Below are positions 44,134 to 56,128 of a stretch of 64,000 bases of DNA, piece after piece (within the stretch, counting starts at the first letter, position 1; the number at the start of each line of letters is the position of its first letter). A program made the translations under genes and the position numbers. The stretch is from assembly GCA_028571685.1 (NCBI GenBank), contig CM053141.1, positions 50,342,333 through 50,406,332 on the forward strand, written 5' to 3'. Below the pieces are notes generated by a model. That model was not told the DNA's origin, did not search any database, and was given only the letters and a program-made list of their open reading frames with translations. Source of the stretch: Heterohyrax brucei. Taxonomy: Eukaryota; Chordata; Mammalia; Hyracoidea; Procaviidae.

Positions 44134-45145
44134 CAAAAGAGAAATATTGCATGAGACCCCTATGATAAGAACTTAAAAACAGACTCATGCATAGAAGAAA
44201 ATACTCTTTGATGGCTGCAAGCGTGGGGAGGAAGAGAGTGCGACGGAGGGAGGGCTTAGATTAGATAGTTGATAGAAATTTGCTTGGGTGAAATCTCTGA
44301 CAAAACACATTAGAAAGAAGATTAATATTAACTGGACTTCAACATAACATGATTACTCCTACCATCTTAACCCAATATTGCAAGGGTAGAGTAGCTGGGA
44401 CAGGGGGCTGAGGAGTATTTTCTCAGGGGAAGTCGAGGCCAATTGGCACAACAAACATTTTGCTAAGACAACCCTCTGCACTCCACATTGGTGAGTGGCT
44501 TCTGGGGTCTTAAAAGTTGCCAAGCTGTCATCTGAGGGTACAGCAAATGGTCCCAACTTAGCAGGAATGGATGATCACTAAGGACCAAAAAGGCACAGGG
44601 GAAAGAGAACCCAGAAGGCAGAGACACCCACATAAGTGGGTGACTACATTGACCTGTGACTGGAAAAACTGGATGGTGCCTGGCCACCACCAGTATTGGC
44701 CTTGATGGAGCTCACAAAGTTTAGTCTCACTGGCAACATAATAATAAAGAGTGGTGCACTCTGAGATCTCCACTAAAAGACTGCAATTGATGGTCCATGG
44801 TCCTCAGAGTTCCCCTGGGAGGATGCCCCCTGGCCCTGATGCTGCCCCTGTCCATAAATCATAATGGAGGTCAACTCTTTGGACAGGAATGGACTGGACT
44901 TGGTGACACAGAGTGAGCATATCATGTGTGGTTCTATGCATCTATAGGACGTCTCCCTGCTGACCTCTTACTGGAGGAAGGGGAATGGGTGGAGAGGAGG
45001 GATAGGAGATTGCTGGCAGGATAAGACATATATGGAGCAGAGAGGAAGAGTGTGCTCTCATCAGGTGGGGAGAGCAGTGGGAGTTTCATATAGGTGGGCA
45101 TGTAAGTTTACATGGGAGTGTACATTTTCATTCAATCATAATAAA
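44134..45145 (+). other. L1-B 3'UTR
   Basis: Parallel to the L1-A 3'UTR: TCTGGGGTCTTAAAAGTTGC, TCCCAACTTAGCAGGAATGG, CCACTAAAAGACTGCAATTG. The polypurine tract is decayed (GTGGGGAGGAAGAGAGTGCG, about 44,225), so the quadruplex potential is weaker than in L1-A. Confidence 0.8.
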
Positions 45146-45159
45146 AAAAGAAAGAAAAT

Positions 45160-45746
45160 AGTTGATGTATCTCATTCTATTCCTCTTTCAAACATTGTCA
45201 GTCATCATATTTGAGAATTTTGTCATTTTGTAGGCATACTTGTTATGGCAGAAAGATAAAACATGTGTAATAGTTTGTGAATTCTTGTTTAACTTGGTTT
45301 TAAAGATGAAATGAGATAATGAATAGTTTAGTAAACTTCAAGTAATTTTAGCTATGAGGCTTTTCTAGGTACTGAGAAGCAAAAGTAAACAAATGAGACA
45401 AAAATTCCTATTTTCATGGGGTTTGTGTTCTAGTGGGTTTCATCAAATGTATTATTTTAAACCTATGAGTCTTGGCATAAAATGTCACAAGAAGTTATTC
45501 CACTTACACAAAACCTAACACTTGCATTATTCTTATCTCAACAAAGATGCTGTTATATGGTTGTAACAACAACTACAAAAAAAGCAGTTTCTGAGACTGC
45601 ATATGTGCAACCAAGTATCTCATGAGTTATGATTTCTTGGTTTGGAGGTTTAGTGTCATGGTTTCATGAGACAACCCCATTAATTGTCCTAATGTCATTT
45701 TTAGTTTTTCCGTTTTCCTCATTCATTGCATACTTCCTAGGGTCTT
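45160..45746. other. Unassigned AT-rich sequence
   Basis: No recognised repeat or gene. A CAACAACTAC stretch near 45,567 is too short to call an RTE tail. Confidence 0.4.
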
Positions 45747-45905
45747 AATGGAGCCCTGGTGATGTAGTGCTTAAGAGCTCAGCTGCTAGCCAAAAGGTTA
45801 GTAGTTCAAAGCACCAGACACTCCTTGGAAACTCTATGGAGGCAATTCTACTCTGGCTTTCTGGATTTCTATGAGTTGGAATTGACTCAACAGCAATGGA
45901 TTTAG
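45747..45905 (+). mobile_element. AfroSINE-type SINE
   Basis: GGAGCCCTGGTGATGTAGTG, CAAAAGGTTAGTAGTTCAAA, CTCCTTGGAAACTCTATGGA, ending TTGACTCAACAGCAATGGAT plus a T-rich tail. Full length. Confidence 0.85.
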
Positions 45906-46979
45906 TTTTCTGTTTTGGTTTGGGATCTTCAGAGTTAGCTTGGAGCAACAAAGGAAAAAGGGAGTTAGAAGTAGAAAAAGGAAATGGAACGTGTGACTAA
46001 TTGCCTCCATGAGTAACTGTCTCCTGCATCAGGAGACCAGAACTGGTAGTGCATGGATACCATTACTCAACTTTTTTTTTAACATCAAACATGCTGTAGA
46101 AGAATCAAAATGGGAGAAAACCTGGAACAGGATTTCATATTTTCATGGGTCCGGATTTCTTAGAGCCATTGAGGCTGGATGAACTCTGAAACTATTGCCC
46201 TGAGATACTCTTTAAACCTTAGTTCTGAAACAAAAAGTATCCCCTGAATTTTTTTTCAACCAAACATTAGCTTAGCTTAACAAGTAAAGAACATATGCCT
46301 TGAACATTGTTCCATTTAAGAGATCTTTTTCATGGGATCACAGCAGCAACATTAACTTGAAAGGTTAGATAAGAAGCTTAGAGGGCAGTGAGTTTATTTT
46401 AATGGTGCAGGAACGATTCAGAAATGGGGGTGAGAGCAATAGCACAAGGTGAAGGATGGAACTAATATTTCTGAATTGTACAGGTAGTTGCTGTTGAACT
46501 GGCATATGCTTTGCTGTGTATATTTTCTAAACAAAAACAAAATGTTATTTAAAAATGTTGCTTAAATTTTGAATTTTATTCTACATTGCATATTAAGGGG
46601 AACTTGAAGGAAAACATTATTTTACTTCTGTTTGACCAGGTATCAATTTTGGGTTTTTTTGTTTGAAAAAATTCTGATGATGAATATGTCATAGTTTCAA
46701 GAAATCACAAAGGAGGTGAAAACTTCAACCATGGAAACAAAAATATCCTTTTAGAAATCAAAGGTACAAACCTCTAGAGGGGACATAGATGTGTTTCCAG
46801 CATTTCACCTTATGAAAAGAGAAAGGAATTAGAATGATATTTTTAACCCTACTTAAAGCTATTTCACAGAGTTCTAATCCATCCACCTCTCATCCCATAA
46901 TATCTAAAACCATTACTGTGTCTCTAATACATGATTAAAATCATTTCAATATACTTACTGAAGCTACAGAGAAATAAGA
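45906..46979. other. Unassigned sequence
   Basis: No recognised repeat or coding exon. Confidence 0.4.
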
Positions 46980-47140
46980 AGTTACCTGGCAGTTCAGTGG
47001 TTAAAAGCTTGGCTACTTAAACAAAAGTCAACAGTTTGAATACACCAGCTTCTTCTCAGAAACCCAATGGAGCAACTCTACTGTGTCCTATAGGGCTGCT
47101 ATAAGTTGAAATTGACTCAATAGCAATAGGTTGGTTTTTC
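46980..47140 (+). mobile_element. AfroSINE-type SINE
   Basis: GTTACCTGGCAGTTCAGTGG, AACAAAAGTCAACAGTTTGA, CCAATGGAGCAACTCTACTG, AAATTGACTCAATAGCAATA with a T-rich tail. Confidence 0.8.
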
Positions 47141-47459
47141 ATAAAAAAAGAAGTATTTGCTTTTTAAAGGTATGTGCTTCAGCTGTTGTAGTCTATCTTG
47201 AATACCGCATGCGTAGTACTGCTTTAAAGATGTTATCTGGTAGTAGATTATTTTTTCAATTTGCAGTTCATAAATTGTGCCTCTGAATGTTACTGAAAAA
47301 CTCAGATGAAGAGTCACAACCCTTTCAACCTTAGAATGCCTCCATTTTACTTTATTCTAAAGTTTTGTTATTAAAGCATTGCCTGAGAAGTTGTCACTCA
47401 TAAGCTTTATCAAAATTTATCCTACACACACACAGTGACTCGAAGGGAAAAATATTAAA

Positions 47460-47700
47460 TAAAAGTTTTGGAGTAAATGGGTTCAAAGCCTGTGCTTAAT
47501 GCTTTGTTAGCTGTTTCATTCGGGGCATATTACTTTACCGTGTTAAATCTAAATTTTCTCAACCATAAAATGTGATTAATAATCTTGTCTTCTTAAAATA
47601 CTATAAAGATGAAAATATTATTATCAGTTTCTGATGCAAGTGTACACAGAGTAGGAGTCATTCTTGTTATGCTATTATGGTTATTATTGTTAATGGAAGT
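47460..47700 (+). repeat. Ancient MIR SINE
   Basis: GGGTTCAAAGCCTGTGC, a region like TCTCAACCATAAAATGTG (MIR CTCATCTGTAAAATGGGG), then AATAATCTTGTCTTC and AAAGATGAAAATATTATTAT in MIR order. Old and diverged. Confidence 0.5.
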
Positions 47701-48164
47701 TAATGACATTTATCTTTTAGCAAATATCAGCTATGATCATTGGCTGTGGTATGATAAATTTTGAATCACAGAGAAAAGGTTGGGAGGATCAATGATATTA
47801 AAAGATATCTGAATATCACAACCCATGGTGGAAACACAAATGTACCCAAGGAATGAAGAAAAATGGATTTCAAGCAGAGGGAAATACATAGTCCATTAGA
47901 GTGCAGGGAATACTGAACCTAAAGCAAAAACTACTTAATAGAAGAGGGCAGCTTACTACCTTCTTGTCAGCAATGCTCAAGCAATGGCCTTGTTGCAAAC
48001 AAAGTAACAGTATTTGCAAAACCAGACAACTTGAAATTTAGGTCCACGGAATTGAACTCCTCCCAGCTTCCTGTTTTACAATGACTTCATATAGCATAAT
48101 AGCAGATTTTTCTCATGCATCAATCTGTCTACTCATTGTTTGTCTATCTTTCCATCTGCCTACC
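47701..48164. other. Unassigned sequence and TCTG/CTAC-rich microsatellite
   Basis: The last 50 bases (48,115-48,176) are a degenerate pyrimidine-rich tetranucleotide repeat (GTCTATC, CTGCCTACCTGTCTACC) that is the target of L1-D. The rest is unrecognised. Confidence 0.45.
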
Positions 48165-48178
48165 TGTCTACCATTTTT

Positions 48179-49394
48179 TTAAAAAAACTTTTTATTATGA
48201 TTGAGTAAAAATGTACATTCCCACATAAATTTGCATGCCCCACTATGTGCAGCTCCTGCTGCTCTCCCCACCCAGTGACAGCACACTCTTCCTCTCCATT
48301 ATATACATGTCACATCCTCATAACAATCTCCTATCCCCTCCTCTCCACTCTCTCCCCTGCCTCCAGTAAGAGGTCAGCAGGACAACATCCTATATATAGA
48401 TGCATAGAATCCTAAAGTGCATACATGATATGGTCACTCTGTGTCACCAAGTCCAATCCATTCCTATCTGAAGAGTTGACCTCTATTATGACTTATGGAC
48501 AGGGACAGCATCATGGCTAGGGGCCATGCTCCCACTGGAACTCCAAGGCCCCTAGGCCATCAATTGTGGTCTTTTAGTGGAGATATCAAGGTGCACCCCT
48601 TTTTATTCTTGTGTTGCCAGTGAGACTCAACTTTGTGAGCCCCATCACGGCTATCACTGGTGGTGGCTTGGCACCATCTGGTTCTTTTGGTCACAGCTTG
48701 ATGTAGTCACCCACTCACTTAGGTGTCTCTGTCTTCTGGGTTCTCTTTTCCCCATGTCATTTTGGTCCTTGGTGATCATCCATTCCTGCTGAGGTGGGAC
48801 CATTTGGTGTACCCTCAGATGGCAGCTTGGCAGCTTTTAAGACCCCAGATGCCTCTCACCAATGTGGGGTCCAGAATACTCTCTTAGCAAAACTCTAGTT
48901 GTGCTAATTGGCCTTGATTTCCCCTAAAAGCATGGTCCCTGGCCCCCCGCTCCCAGCTACTCTGTCCTTGCAATATCTGGTTAAGATGGGAGAAATAGTC
49001 ACATTACGATCAAGTCCAGTTAATATTAATCTTATTTCTAATATGTGTTGTCACAGATTTCACCCAACCAAAGTTCTATCAACTGTCTAATCTAAACCCT
49101 CCCTCTGTTGCACTCCCTTCCTCCCACTCTTGCAGCCGTCAAAGAGTCTTTTCTTCTATGTATCAGTCTGTTTTTAAGTTCTTATCATAGGGGTCTCATG
49201 CAATATTTCTCTTTTGTCGCTGACTACTTTCACTCAGTATAATGTCCTCTAATTGAAACCAGATTATAAGATGTACCTAAAATCATCGTTGTTCTTTATC
49301 ATTGCATAGTGTTCCATTGAGCTTACATACCATAGTTTACCTATCCATTCCTCTGTTGTTGGGCATCTGGGTTGACTCCATCTTTTTGCTGTTG
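48179..49394 (-). mobile_element. L1-D: 5'-truncated antisense LINE-1 with duplication
   Basis: Antisense copy of the L1-A type 3'UTR and the last part of ORF2. TTTTTATTATGATTGAG at the left is the complement of the L1 end. CTTTTAAGACCCCAGATGCC, TCCAATCCATTCCTATCTGA and GTTGGGCATCTGGGTTGACT follow. TGTCTACCATTTTTT (48,165-48,179) and TGTCTACCATCTTTT (49,395-49,409) flank it as a target-site duplication. It retains the C-rich complement of the polypurine tract in reduced form. Confidence 0.88.
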
Positions 49395-49409
49395 TGTCTA
49401 CCATCTTTT

Positions 49410-49848
49410 AAGCACCTTTCTTGCAATAAGTATTTGCTTAAGGCATGACCATATGTGTTAGAAGTTAATGTTCAGGGATCTTACTCAGCTGGGCTTCAAA
49501 AAGTTTCCTGGAATGACACACATATTATTTTATTTAAACTTATAGTCAACCCTTTGAATGAAATAATCTTGTTTTTGCCACTTTCCTAAAAGAAAAAATA
49601 GAGGGTTATAAACTATATACTCTCAAGTATATACTGCAACTGAATAAAATGTAGAGACTGGCTATGATGTGGCAGCAATGGAACTTTTTAAAAGGACACA
49701 GATATAAAATTGTCCTCACAGATACAGTTCCTCTAAAGAGAAGACATTGTCCTTACCACCCTTAACAGAGTCAGTACTCAAAAATGTAACTGACTCACAA
49801 AATTTTGTTCCATATTGTCTTTTTCATTTGTTTTGCTTTTAAACTCAT
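49410..49848. other. Unassigned sequence
   Basis: No recognised repeat or gene. Confidence 0.4.
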
Positions 49849-49983
49849 TTTTGGAAACCTTTGTGTTGCATTGGTTAAGTATTATGGCTGCTAACCAAAA
49901 AGTCAGCAGTTTGAATCTGTCAGGTGCTCCTTGGAAACTCTGTGGAGTAGTTCTACTCTATAGGGTCGCCATGAGCCAGTGGA
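49849..49983 (+). mobile_element. AfroSINE-type SINE, 3' end lost
   Basis: TTGGAAACCTTTGTGTTGCA, AACCAAAAAGTCAGCAGTTT, GGTGCTCCTTGGAAACTCTG, TATAGGGTCGCCATGAGCCA. It ends before the GACTCGAC tail. Confidence 0.75.
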
Positions 49984-51004
49984 AAAATATCTCTTGAGCA
50001 ATGTGTAAGACACATTTTATGTTTCTAATGAAAATCAATCCAGCGAAGCACAGAATCTTCACTGTTCAGTCTGATGATTCTAGCAAGTATCTAGGGGAAG
50101 AATGATGGTTTTTTTAATGTGAACATGAAGTACATGGTCCTATCTATAGAGTTATTTGACACATTTCCTCTATGATATTTCAAAATGTCACCTACTGAAT
50201 TGCAAAAGCCTTCCAGAATTCCATAAATCTTAATTTGGCAGTCGCTTGTTGGTTTTTTATTGTACCTTCAAACTTGACAATTTATGGAAGGACACATAGG
50301 TGTTATTACCCCAATTTTCTCCTTTGATTCAGAGGAATACAGGAGGAAAGCACCAGTTACTTTATTCTATCAAACACAGCTTCAGCTTCTGGATGGTGAT
50401 GAACATGGCTGAGTCAAGGACTAAGGTGACCAAGAAAGACACAGCTTACACACAGGCCTTGGATGGAACAACGCTTTATTCACATAGAGAAGAGACAGAG
50501 TAAGTTCATTTCCATTTGTGGGTACTGATCACCACTGACCATCCAGTCACCTCCTGTAGTCAGTTCTGTCTTTTTAGAGAGTTCACCAATGGTTTTTAAC
50601 TTACCAATAAAACTCTGCTGTGGTGAGTACAAAGTGATTAATAGTAAAGCCTCTGGGGGTTGCTGAGGAAGCATTTAGTGTTTAACACACAGAATATCAT
50701 GGTACTAAGCAACGGGAGAACTTGCCGTCGATACAGGTGCCAATTAGAAAGTCTTTAATACAAAGGACACAGTTGTAACCTACACTATTGTTTCCTTACA
50801 GTTAATGAGTATAACCAGCAGCTAGAATTTGCAGAGTTTATTGGAAGAAGTAAATCTTCATATAAATCACTTTTTGAAGACTAATTACATTCTAAAATTT
50901 ATAATGAGTTGCAACTGAGGAAGAATTCATCAAAGACAGAAAAGAATAGTAGGTATGGGGCAAAGTGAGTCAGCAGAACATCAGAAAGGCTAATACATAT
51001 CAAA
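49984..51004. other. Unassigned sequence
   Basis: No recognised repeat. The open frame at 50,300-50,503 has no features. Confidence 0.4.
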
Positions 51005-51150
51005 TTAGGACTCACAGTAACGCTATAGGACACAGCAGAATTTCCCCATATCGTTTCCAAGGAGTGGTAGCTGAATGAGCTCTTGACCATTGCCCCATTA
51101 GGCTATCAGTTGCCATCAGCTGGAATTGACTGGACAGCAATGAGTTTTCT
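51005..51150. mobile_element. Truncated antisense AfroSINE joined to a sense SINE tail
   Basis: An antisense SINE body (51,005-51,104; CACAGTAACGCTATAGGACA, CGTTTCCAAGGAGTGGTAGC) is followed directly by a sense tail (51,112-51,150; AGCTGGAATTGACTGGACAG, CAATGAGTTTTCTTTGG). The pair reads as a head-to-head inverted arrangement. Confidence 0.6.
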
Positions 51151-51329
51151 TTGGCATCAACGCACTGACTAAGCATTCAGAACAGTCCCTTAGTAAGGAG
51201 AAACTATGTATTAACACCAAGATGTATTTGTGCAATATTAAAACATCGATTACAATTATATATCAATGTTTACTAAGCTGTAACTACATATAAATTTGGA
51301 CTTATCTTTTATTAAAGTGTGAGTGACAG

Positions 51330-51372
51330 AAGGCATATATACACATACGTGTGTGTGTGTATATATATAAAA
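51330..51372. repeat. TG/AT microsatellite
   Basis: ACACATACGTGTGTGTGTGT followed by ATATATATAAAA. A short dinucleotide repeat. Confidence 0.8.
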
Positions 51373-51462
51373 GTGTGGATATAGTTGTTTTAAGCAAACG
51401 TTTTATCATTTTAATGATATCTCAAGTTAAAGCATAACACCAAGTCTCTGGAAATTGATAAA

Positions 51463-52700
51463 ATACCAATTAAGATGTTTCAGCAGAAAGGATGCAGTGC
51501 TGAAAATGCTCATGGACCTATTCCAAGAAATTTGAAAGACAGATACCTGGCCAACCAGATGGAAGGGATTCATATTTATGCCTATTCCCAAGAAAGCGGA
51601 TCCAACTGAATGTTGAAGTTATCAAACAGTATCATTAATATCACACACAAGTAAAATTTTACTGAAGGTCATTCAAAGGTGCCTGCAGCAGCATATCAAC
51701 AGGAAACTGGTAAACACTGAAGCTGGATTTAGAAGAGGATATGAAACTAGCAAAATCATGGCTGATACCAGGTGGATACTGGCTGAAAGTAGAAAATACT
51801 GTAAAGATGTTTTCCTACATTTTACTGACTACTCAAAGGCATTTGACTGTGTGAATTATAAAATTACGAGTAACATTGTGAAGAGTGGGAATTTCAGAAC
51901 ACTTAATTGTGCTTATGAGGAATCTGTACACGGATAAGAGACTGTTGTTCACCTGAATAAAGGGATACTGCACGGTTTAAAATAAGAAATGGTATGTGTT
52001 AGGGTTGTATCACTTCATGAAACTTATTCAACTGTACGCTGAACAAATAATCCAAGAAACAGGACTGTCTGAAGAAGGACAGTGCATCAAGATTGAGGGA
52101 AGACTCATCAACAAGTTTTACACAGATGACACAACTTTGCTTGCTGAAAGTGAGTAGCTCTCAAATGGTCAAATCAGCTGCAAAAGACCTCTTGAAATCA
52201 TTAAAAGGCAAATTTGTCACTTGAAGAATAACGTATGGCTGATCCAAGCCATGGTGTTTTCAACCACCTTATATGCTTCTGAAAACTGACCCATGAATAT
52301 AGAAGACCAAAGAATAACTGGCTTTGAATTGTGATGCTGGTGAAGAATATGGACTATACCTACCATGGACTGCCAAAACAAGGAACAAGTCTGTCTCAGA
52401 GGAAGTACAACCAGAATGCTCCTTAGAAGCAAGGATAAAGAAACTATGTCTCATGTACTTGGATGTGTTGTCAGGAGAGATCAGTCCCCAGAGAAGGACA
52501 TCGTGCTTGGTAAAGTAAAAAGTCAGCAAAAAAAGAGGAAGATCTTCAAAATGATGAATTGTTATAGTGGTTGCAACAATGGGCTTAAGTATATAAACTA
52601 TTTTTTTGAGGATCGTGCACTACAGAGTAACGTTTCATTCTGTTGTATATAGGATCAGTATGAGGTTTAGGTGACTTGACAGCACCTAACAACAACAGGC
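51463..52700 (+). mobile_element. RTE (BovB-like) LINE copy 3, 5'-truncated
   Basis: Begins in the reverse transcriptase region (ATTAAGATGTTTCAGCAGAA). GCCTATTCCCAAGAAAGCGG, GGATTTAGAAGAGGATATGA and TTTGACTGTGTGAATTATAA follow. The active-site box (about 52,118-52,140) reads ACAGATGACACAACTTTGC, so the residue before DD is Thr in place of Ala. It ends GACTTGACAGCACCTAACAA then CAACAGG, retaining a degenerate form of the tail shared with AfroSINE. Broken by stops and frameshifts. Confidence 0.85.
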
Positions 52701-53614
52701 ACTACTATATCTAAACTGCTAGCTTAGGTGGTACTTTCAGGACTTTTATAATCAATGTTCAGTTGCCAAATGCTTGAAAATTTTAAAGTGATTCACAAAT
52801 ATTTTGGCTAAATCTCCATAATTTCCCTGGTGACAAACTTGGCACGTATTATTTTCTTATGTATTTTTGCATATAGGAACATTGACTCGTACTGCATAAA
52901 TACCACAGCCAAAATCACAAATGAAAGCAACTATCATAAAGAATCTGTTAATTATTTTAAGAGTATAAAGCCAAAAATTATGTTTATTCAAACTGGGATG
53001 GAGTTTAGATTCTGAAAATATTAGTTCCTCTTAGTTTGCATTTCAGCTTCACTTTTGCAGTAAATTTCTCCAAGGCTATGACTGAGGTGAAATCAGATAT
53101 ACTGAAACATTTTGGAATAATACACAAACATTAGGATATAAACAATTTGTCCCCTGGCTACGATCTGGTTCACTAATTGCTCATTAGCCAATCTTGGGAT
53201 GCATAATTTTGCTTTATACAGCTTCTTGAATATTCTCTAAAGCACAAATTCAAATATCCTACTTGCATTTATAATATAGCTGCCACAACGTTATAGTTCT
53301 TTATTACAGTGAAATTGACAACCCTGGTTCTGGAAGAAGAAATGGCTGGCTGTTTTTATTCTCTGTAATTCTAAAAGGGACAGCATGTTGGCTCATCTCA
53401 CCTCCCATTGTCAGTAAAGACCACCCTTTCTGAAGTGCAGCAGTTAGGAAAGGGATCATTTCACTCCCCTTAATCTCAACACAAATTTTAAGAATTGGAG
53501 TTCATTTCAGAGAAGCATTAAGAGCTAAAAGTGTTAGTCTAAATTTGATTGATGTCTCCAAGTCTAATTGAAGAAAAGAGGAAATTGTTAAGAGCTTGCT
53601 TATCAACTTTTTCC
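52701..53614. other. Unassigned sequence
   Basis: No recognised repeat or coding exon. Confidence 0.4.
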
Positions 53615-53668
53615 TTTCCTGTCTGTCTGCCCATTTGCCTATCTACCTACCTACCTATCTAAATTTAT
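53615..53668. repeat. TCTG/CTAC tetranucleotide microsatellite
   Basis: CTGTCTGTCTGCCCATTTGC then CTATCTACCTACCTACCTAT. Degenerate array next to the old L1. Confidence 0.75.
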
Positions 53669-53671
53669 CTA

Positions 53672-53733
53672 TTGTGCTTTATTGAGATATACTTCAAATG
53701 CCATATAATCCATACATTTAAATATGCAATTTA
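53672..53733 (-). mobile_element. Ancient antisense L1, part 1 (host of L1-C)
   Basis: TGCTTTATTGAGATATACTT, CAAATGCCATATAATCCATA: the antisense 3' end of an old L1M-type element. Interrupted at AAATATGCAATTTA, the left duplication of L1-C. Confidence 0.6.
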
Positions 53734-54791
53734 TGGGTGGGGCTAAGATGGAAGACTAGACACATGCTTCCTCTGTTCCCTCTGAGAACTAAGGGCTGGA
53801 ATGATAATTGAATGGAGCAGTGTGGAAATCTGGGGAACCCTAGGATCTGGCATAGAGTTGTTGGATTGGACTAGATGCCCATAATGGGGTAACTACCTCT
53901 CTCAAAGGTGAAGCAGCTCATGCTTCTGTTGACTCACAATTTAGAAAGACTGCAGGTACTAATGACTTCCTTGTTGTCTGGGAGACAGGGACTGGATATG
54001 AGCTGGCTAATATGCTGAACTGCAGCACTTAAGTAAACAGTGTATAGTGCAGCAGAGAGACTGTGCTCGGGATAGCTATGTAGTGAGAGCCTGGCTGCTG
54101 ACTGAGGTCACAACTGCCACTCCACCCTCTCTTTCCTGAGTTGCACCACAGATCACATTGCTTCATGATAGGAAGAGCAGCTTGGGTGACACACCATGTT
54201 GGTCAGCTGGGAGACAGAGTCACCCACCCAGAGGTCTTACCTGGGGCTAAATCTCAAGCTGAGAAGCACTGCTTGTCCAGAAAGTTCTTTTCCAGAAGAA
54301 GAGCTGTAAATACAGCTGGTGCCCAGAGGAATGGGTAGGGCCTGGCAGAGGAAGGCAGCAAGGTTGTAACCTTTCCCTACTTTGAACCACACCATAGCAT
54401 CTGGGGATAGCCTATGAGTTGCTTTTGTTGTCAGATGGAACATGGGGGCTGCCATACATGAAGGTCTGAGTGATTTCAGCAGCTGTTGGATAGCTTCTCA
54501 CCTAGCAGGAAAGTACCTTTTTAAAATAAAGCCAACTAGAGAACTGATGGCTGAGCAGCCTGGCAGCATCTCCACCCTTTGCTGATCCACACCACAGGGT
54601 CAGCTGATGGCCTCCCAGTGACTCCAAAGTTGAGAGCTATCTTTGCCAGCCAGGAGGCAGAGCCTGCCATGCCAGACAGTCCACCTGGGACCAGTTGCTA
54701 GAGTATAGAGAGGTGTCTGGTGACCAACTCCACTCTTAGAGCTACACATCATCTCCTCCTGAGGAAATATCAGACAAACCAAATAGTTTCT
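53734..54791 (+). promoter_or_regulatory. L1-C 5'UTR
   Basis: About 1.06 kb. GAAGACTAGACACATGCTTC and GATAATTGAATGGAGCAGTG align to the L1-A start. The internal part differs from L1-A and L1-B and shows no clear tandem unit, which suggests 5'UTR replacement between L1 subfamilies. Confidence 0.6.
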
Positions 54792-55725
54792 GGAAGGCAC
54801 AAAAGCAACAATCAATAGCTAACCATTTAAAGAGACAGTTCACCATGGCTCTGGAAAACTTCTAGATGAAGAAGTCTTTCTGAAACTATCAGAGGTTGAG
54901 TGCAAAAGAGGTATATAGAGAGTCCTCCTAGAGATCAAACAAAATGCAACAGAACAATACGAAAAATCAACCTAGCTATTTGGACTAATGGAACATCAAT
55001 AATCTGAAATCCAGCAGATCAATAACAAAATTACAGAATTAGGAAATTCAACCCAAAGCCAAGAGAGCAGAATTGAGGAGATGGAAGCCAGCATTAGCGA
55101 GCTTGAGGATAGAGCAACTGACACCAGCCTTTATAAGCAGAAACCAGAGAAAAGAAATAAGAAAAATGAGGAAGCATTAAGAAACATGTGGGACTCTATT
55201 AAGAGGAATAATCTGTGAATAACTGGAGTTAATGAACAGGGATGGATTGCTGAAAATACAGAGAGTATTATTGTAGAGTTGCTGACAGAAAATTTCCCTG
55301 AAATTACAAAAGAAGAGAACACAGATTTCCAAGACACATATCAAACACCAGAATAAAAGACCCCAAAAGAAGGACACCAGGACACATTTTAATCAAACTT
55401 AGTAAAACTAAATATAAACAGAAGCTCTTAAAGGCAGCGAACCTTAAAGCAAAGCTAACATTCAGAGGGAAGCCTTGTAGGATTTAATATGACTTCTTAG
55501 CAGAAATGATGTTGGTAAGGATGCAATGGGATGACACATTCAAAGCCTTGATGGAGAAAAACTTCCAACCAAGAATACATATCCTGCAAAATTGTCTGTC
55601 AAATATGATGATGAAATTAAGACATTCATGGATAAACAGAAACTTAGAGATCTAGTAAAAACAAAACCAAAACTACAAGAAGTACCAAAGGAAGCTTTTT
55701 GCTTAGAAAAAGAAAAATACTTAGT
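54792..55725 (+). pseudogene. L1-C ORF1, broken
   Basis: The aligned start reads TGGAAGGCACAAAAGCAACA, so the ATG is lost. The coiled-coil region (CAGATCAATAACAAAATTAC) and ATGTGGGACTCTATTAAGAG are in the ancestral frame, followed by a TGA in the RRM (AATCTGTGAATAACTGG). The C-terminal GCAAAGCTAACATTCAGAGG block is visible. Useful as an outgroup for the frame of L1-A ORF1. Confidence 0.8.
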
Positions 55726-56128
55726 GTATACTTAAGAAGGCAATGCAGGACACAGTATCCAGAATCTTCCTCAGTTTGGGAAGTCACAAAACTCAAACAA
55801 AACTAAAAAGCAGTGATCATTATGATGAAACTGTAACATCATCACACTAGAAAGAGGGATATATTGTACTAGTTATAACCCTTTCAGATGGAGATGAATT
55901 TAAAAAGATATGTAGAAATTAAAGTCTAGTTTAAATAGTAAGGGGAATGATAGGGATAGGTGCAAAGCAAAATAATAGCACAACACAGCAAAACAAGAAA
56001 CATAACACAAGAGTCTCAACAAACACAAAGCTAACACTGAAAAAGATGAAAAGTCAATCTATAAAGAATGACCCAGAATGAAATATTAAGAGCAAAAGCA
56101 TCAGCAGTACAAAAATAAATTCATCAAA
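55726..56128 (+). other. L1-C inter-ORF spacer
   Basis: About 400 bp, as in L1-A and L1-B: ATCATCACACTAGAAAGAGG, TTTCAGATGGAGATGAATTT, CAAGAGTCTCAACAAACACA. The small frame seen in L1-B is interrupted by several stops here. Confidence 0.6.

Larger units (their letters stand above)
37931..45145 (+). mobile_element. L1-B: full-length LINE-1, decayed
   Basis: Begins GGGTGGCAGAGTCAAGATGG, aligned to the start of L1-A, and ends ATTCAATCATAATAAAAAAA. The flanks AAAAGAAAAAGAAAAT (37,919-37,934) and AAAAAGAAAGAAAAT (45,144-45,159) look like a target-site duplication, but both lie in A-rich sequence so this is not certain. It has the same layout as L1-A with many more lesions. Confidence 0.85.
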
